Origin: Clostridia bacterium
Lineage (GTDB): Bacteria > Bacillota > Clostridia > Christensenellales > Aristaeellaceae
Length of the DNA: 64,000 nt
Direction of reading: 5' to 3'
NCBI GenBank assembly: GCA_017396845.1
Contig: JAFQKQ010000028.1
Location: 1 to 64,000 of the forward strand
This document shows, piece after piece, positions 61,234-64,000 of this stretch. The notes under the pieces were generated by a model, which had not been told where the DNA came from, did not search any database, and saw only the letters and a list, made by a program, of their open reading frames with translations. A program made the translations under genes and the position numbers. Each line of letters starts with the position of its first letter. Position 1 is the stretch's first letter.

Positions 61234-62205
61234 ATGAAAAAACGCACGATTGCCGTAGTTCTCATTGCACTTTTGACCGTTTTTTCGCTTCCTTATACCG
61301 CTCTTTCGGATATTCCGGCGCCGGGCGAGGATTTTTACTATCTGGATCAGGCGAATGTGCTTTCCGATGAGACGGAAGCGGCGATATTTTTCAATAATGA
61401 AAGCCTGTATGAGGCCTGCGGAAGCCAGATCGTGATCGCCGTCGTCAATAATCTTGGCGGCATGAACGCAGACGACTACGCATACGCGATGTTTAACGAA
61501 TGGGGCGTAGGCGATAAGGATGAGAATAACGGCGTTTTGCTGGTGATGGCGATTCGGGAGGACACGTATTACGCAGCCCTCGGCCTTGGCGCGGAGAGAA
61601 TTCTGGATGCGGGTACGCTTCAGGGAATCCTGGACGATGATCTCGAGCCGGATTTTGCCCAAAAGGACTACGATGCGGGCGCGGAAAAGGTATTTCGGGC
61701 GCTGTTTGAAAAAGTGCGCGACTATTACGGGCTCAATCTCGCATACCGTGACGGCGCGGAACTCCTTAAGGAATACAGTTTCGCTGTGGAAACGGACAAC
61801 GAGCGCAAAAGCGGCGAGGTGAGAGAAAATCCGCCTCGCGATGCGCGGCATGAAGAGAAGAGCGGAGGATTTATGAACGTTTTCCTCGGTATAATTATTG
61901 TTTCTGTGATACTTTTGGCGGTGTTTGGAGGAAGGCGCATTCGCCGCAGACCTTATCGCCCGGTTGTATTCCATAGACCTGTGATTCACAGTCATCGCCC
62001 GCCCAGGCCTCCCAGGGTGCATCATCGTCCTGTGCATTTCGGTTCTCATCGGCCGGCTTCGCGTTCCCGCCCGTCGGGCGGAGGCGGATTCACCTCCCGC
62101 AGCAGCTTTGGAGGCTCTCGCGGCGGATCAAGCCGCAGCGGCGGATTCGGCGGAGCCCGAGGCGGCGGAGGCTCGAGCAGGGGCGGCGGCGCAGGGCGCA
62201 GATAA
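61234..62205 (+). CDS. TPM-domain membrane protein with Gly/Arg/Ser-rich tail
   Basis: A 323-residue protein: signal peptide (VLIALLTVFSLPYTALS), TPM domain (about 30-165) with YYLDQANVLSDETEAAI, SQIVIAVVNNLGGMNADDYAYAMFNEWGVGDKDENNGVLLVMAI and YYAALGLGAERIL, a membrane helix at about 212-230 (FLGIIIVSVILLAVFGG), then a basic Arg/His/Pro segment. A low-complexity tail of GGGGFTSRSSFGGSRG type ends the protein. TPM proteins bind metals or assist photosystem repair in plants. In bacteria they pair with LemA. It starts at the first base after the LemA-like stop codon. Confidence 0.88.
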   Translation: MKKRTIAVVLIALLTVFSLPYTALSDIPAPGEDFYYLDQANVLSDETEAAIFFNNESLYEACGSQIVIAVVNNLGGMNADDYAYAMFNEWGVGDKDENNGVLLVMAIREDTYYAALGLGAERILDAGTLQGILDDDLEPDFAQKDYDAGAEKVFRALFEKVRDYYGLNLAYRDGAELLKEYSFAVETDNERKSGEVRENPPRDARHEEKSGGFMNVFLGIIIVSVILLAVFGGRRIRRRPYRPVVFHRPVIHSHRPPRPPRVHHRPVHFGSHRPASRSRPSGGGGFTSRSSFGGSRGGSSRSGGFGGARGGGGSSRGGGAGRR

Positions 62206-62244
62206 ACGGATGAAGGATATAAAATTCGAAAGGATATGAATCAG

Positions 62245-62898
62245 ATGAAGCGGGAAGCATGTATGCTTGAACTCAGGTACGGAATGCTGGATACGCTGAA
62301 AAACGGAATCCGCGATTACAAAATGGCCATTGAAAACCGTCTTGAAAAAATCGGCGCAAAGAATGCGTCCATCTGGTCGGTAAACGGCTTTGCGTACGTA
62401 TACGCAGAGTTTGACGACAAAAGCGCGTATTCTTTGAAGGATTTTATTTCGCCGTTTGAATATGATCTTATGTATGTTTCTCAGTATGTTGCCAAGCCCG
62501 GCGAAATGCGCCTGATGTATCACGATATCGGCTGCGTTCACAAGGACAAGGCGGAAATCCGCCGCCGTGTGTTTGCAACGAAGCTCAAGCCGAACTGCGC
62601 GGAGGAATACAAGGCGCGCCATCAGAGGCTGATCGACGCAAGGGAAAACGAGGGCGTCGACCATGCGGAGAGCAATTTCACGATCTGGTGCGCAAAGGAT
62701 ACCTATATTTTCGGCTATGCGGAGATGGTCCGCGCGTTTGATCATGAGATGACGGAGGAAGAAAAGAAGTCCACCATCGAATGGGAAACGAAGCAGCTTG
62801 AAATTATGGACTGGTTTACCGACGATGTAGACTGGATTACCGGTGAAAAACATGACAAAATGGAGAAACTCTTTGTTCAGAAGGGCTACGAAGGCTGA
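62245..62898 (+). CDS. Tandem L-rhamnose-mutarotase-like protein
   Basis: A 217-residue protein with two copies of a RhaM-like (DUF718) ferredoxin fold. The first (about 5-95) is MLELRYGMLDTLKNGIRDYKM ... NASIWSVNGFAYVYAEFDD. The second (about 110-200) is FATKLKPNCAEEYKARHQRLI ... NFTIWCAKDTYIFGYAEMV. The family His in ARHQRL is present only in the second copy, so the first may be inactive. RhaM inverts the anomeric carbon of L-rhamnose, which would fit the GH78 enzyme in this window. ATG 62245 is preferred to 62236, since GAAAGGA is 10 bases upstream of it. Confidence 0.72.
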   Translation: MKREACMLELRYGMLDTLKNGIRDYKMAIENRLEKIGAKNASIWSVNGFAYVYAEFDDKSAYSLKDFISPFEYDLMYVSQYVAKPGEMRLMYHDIGCVHKDKAEIRRRVFATKLKPNCAEEYKARHQRLIDARENEGVDHAESNFTIWCAKDTYIFGYAEMVRAFDHEMTEEEKKSTIEWETKQLEIMDWFTDDVDWITGEKHDKMEKLFVQKGYEG

Positions 62899-62904
62899 GT
62901 TTTT

Positions 62905-62936
62905 GCCGGGGTGAATAAAACCCCGGCGAATTTTTT
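62905..62936 (+). terminator. Terminator before glgC
   Basis: A perfect 8-bp stem GCCGGGGT/ACCCCGGC (62905-62912 and 62920-62927) followed three bases later by six T. Confidence 0.92.
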
Positions 62937-62990
62937 GGAAAATGATAAAGATATTTCAATTTCCGTATGGCTTTTTTATTAAATTTCAGG

Positions 62991-62996
62991 TATAAT
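62991..62996 (+). promoter_or_regulatory. -10 element of glgC
   Basis: TATAAT (62991-62996) in AT-rich DNA, 45 bases before the glgC ATG. No clear -35 is found 17 bases upstream, so the promoter may need an activator. Confidence 0.4.
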
Positions 62997-63040
62997 ATAT
63001 AATGTTACATGAGTATATAAGGCAGGGAGTGATCGGTAAC

Positions 63041-64000
63041 ATGAGAAAGAAACAAATGATCGCGATGTTGCTGGCAGGCGGACAGGGTTCGCGCCTGGGA
63101 CTTTTGACGAAAGTCATGGCTAAGCCGGCTGTACCTTTCGGCGGCAGATATCGCATTATCGATTTCCCGCTGTCTAACTGCACAAATTCCGGTATTGATA
63201 CCGTGGGCGTTCTCACGCAGTATCAGCCGCTGGAGCTCAACAGCTACATCGGCTCCGGCCAGCCCTGGGATCTGGATTTGTCAGGCGGCGGCGTATTCGT
63301 ACTTCCCCCCTATGTAAGGGGCAAGGAAGGTCAGTGGTATTCCGGCACGGCAAACGCCATTTATCAGAACCTTGCGTTCATCGAGCAGTATGATCCCGAG
63401 TACGTTCTGATTCTGTCGGGCGACCATATATACAAGATGGATTACAGCAAAATGCTGGCTGATCACATCAAGAATGAGGCTGACATCACCATCGCCGTTC
63501 GCCCGGTGCCGTGGGAGGTTGCGCCTGCATTCGGTATCATGAATACCGACGAGAGCGGACGCATTACCGAATTTGAAGAGAAGCCCGCCAAGCCCAAGAG
63601 CAATCTTGCTTCGATGGGTGTGTACATCTTTACCTGGACGATGCTGAAGAAGTATCTCGTCGAGGATAACGCGAATCCCAACAGCAAGAACGACTTCGGC
63701 AAGAACATTATTCCCAACATGCTCGGCGACGGACGGAAGCTTTATGCGCATGCGTTCAAGAGCTACTGGAAGGATGTCGGAACCATCGAAAGCCTTTGGG
63801 AAGCGCACATGGATCTTCTCAAGAATCCGCCGGAGTTTGATCTGGATGATCACAGATGGAGCATCTATGCCAGAAGCCCCATCATGCCGCCGCATTTCAT
63901 CGGCGAGAACGCTTCCGTTGAAAACAGCCTGATCACAGAAGGCTGCGAGGTATACGGCAATGTAAAGGGCAGCGTGCTCTTTGCAGGTGTAAGCGTCGCG
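63041..64000 (+). CDS. glgC: Glucose-1-phosphate adenylyltransferase (3' end beyond the window)
   Basis: The first 320 residues of ADP-glucose pyrophosphorylase, the committed step of glycogen synthesis (glucose-1-phosphate plus ATP gives ADP-glucose). Motifs are the nucleotide loop [58 protein letters not shown] (catalytic Asp), FEEKPAKP and [20 protein letters not shown]. The start of the left-handed beta-helix domain ([20 protein letters not shown]) follows before the window ends. The second subunit-like gene glgD often follows but cannot be seen. Confidence 0.95.
   Translation, partial: MRKKQMIAMLLAGGQGSRLGLLTKVMAKPAVPFGGRYRIIDFPLSNCTNSGIDTVGVLTQYQPLELNSYIGSGQPWDLDLSGGGVFVLPPYVRGKEGQWYSGTANAIYQNLAFIEQYDPEYVLILSGDHIYKMDYSKMLADHIKNEADITIAVRPVPWEVAPAFGIMNTDESGRITEFEEKPAKPKSNLASMGVYIFTWTMLKKYLVEDNANPNSKNDFGKNIIPNMLGDGRKLYAHAFKSYWKDVGTIESLWEAHMDLLKNPPEFDLDDHRWSIYARSPIMPPHFIGENASVENSLITEGCEVYGNVKGSVLFAGVSVA

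Overview
The window reads as one contiguous chromosomal segment of a low-motility, carbohydrate-using anaerobe of the phylum Bacillota, class Clostridia. The evidence is the Gram-positive cluster rpmH-rnpA-yidD-yidC-jag, the pta-ackA acetate pathway, DUF177-rpmF, VanW, DegV and DUF1846 proteins, a SpoIIE-like phosphatase, strong AGGAGG ribosome binding sites and TTGACA/TATAAT promoters. Giant secreted leucine-rich-repeat proteins and plant-glycan enzymes suggest a gut or rumen member, perhaps Christensenellales-like. That placement is inference. There is no phage, IS element, CRISPR array or rRNA.

Layout. 1-101: a hairpin-rich repeat. 104-2583 (-): a two-component system. 2727-2893 (-): tRNA-Leu(GAG) with its own promoter and terminator. 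2974-5456 (+): Nudix hydrolase, ruvC, ruvA (no ruvB follows) and a sugar isomerase-like TIM barrel. 5463-6198 (-): two small proteins. 6390-13123 (+): a complete peptide-type ABC importer with an extended OppB and OppC and a fused OppD-OppF ATPase. 13458-16258 (-): heparinase II/III-like protein plus a Gfo/Idh/MocA oxidoreductase. 16424-19983 (-): ABC-F ATPase with an attenuator-like leader, then a SpoIIE-like membrane phosphatase. 20127-26825: a glycan locus with GH78, GNAT and GH31 on the minus strand, divergent from a GH4 enzyme on the plus strand. 26931-29989 (-): jag, yidC, yidD, rnpA, rpmH; dnaA is not adjacent. 30223-33326 (+): pta-ackA, then DUF177-rpmF. 33477-37776 (+): VanW, RidA, DegV, DUF1846. 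38284-39264 (-): NrnA-like phosphoesterase. 39336-42339: a Ro60/TROVE-like DUF2828 protein, a small basic protein, long leader RNAs and an XRE regulator. 42547-46574 (-): DUF11 protein, CapA, and a transglutaminase-LRR protein. 46750-57781 (+): three secreted LRR proteins, two of them giant paralogues carrying a putative cysteine peptidase domain. 57919-58733 (+): exonuclease III. 58778-62898 (+): XpaC, TelA, a LemA-like protein, a TPM-domain protein and a tandem rhamnose-mutarotase-like protein. 63041 to the end (+): glgC, cut by the window edge.

The parts that look least described are these. (1) The DUF2828 module: two promoters about 790 bp apart share a 45-bp core with 35 identities, and each starts a long, apparently non-coding leader. 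(2) The pair of 1650- and 1756-residue secreted LRR proteins, whose C-D-H-like residues keep exactly the same spacing. (3) A four-hairpin 5' leader in front of rpmH. (4) A terminator hairpin that contains the ABC-F ribosome binding site, with a competing antiterminator. (5) A Fur-like 13-bp palindrome on the -10 of the XpaC/TelA operon, whose first gene has no normal start codon at the proper distance from its ribosome binding site.
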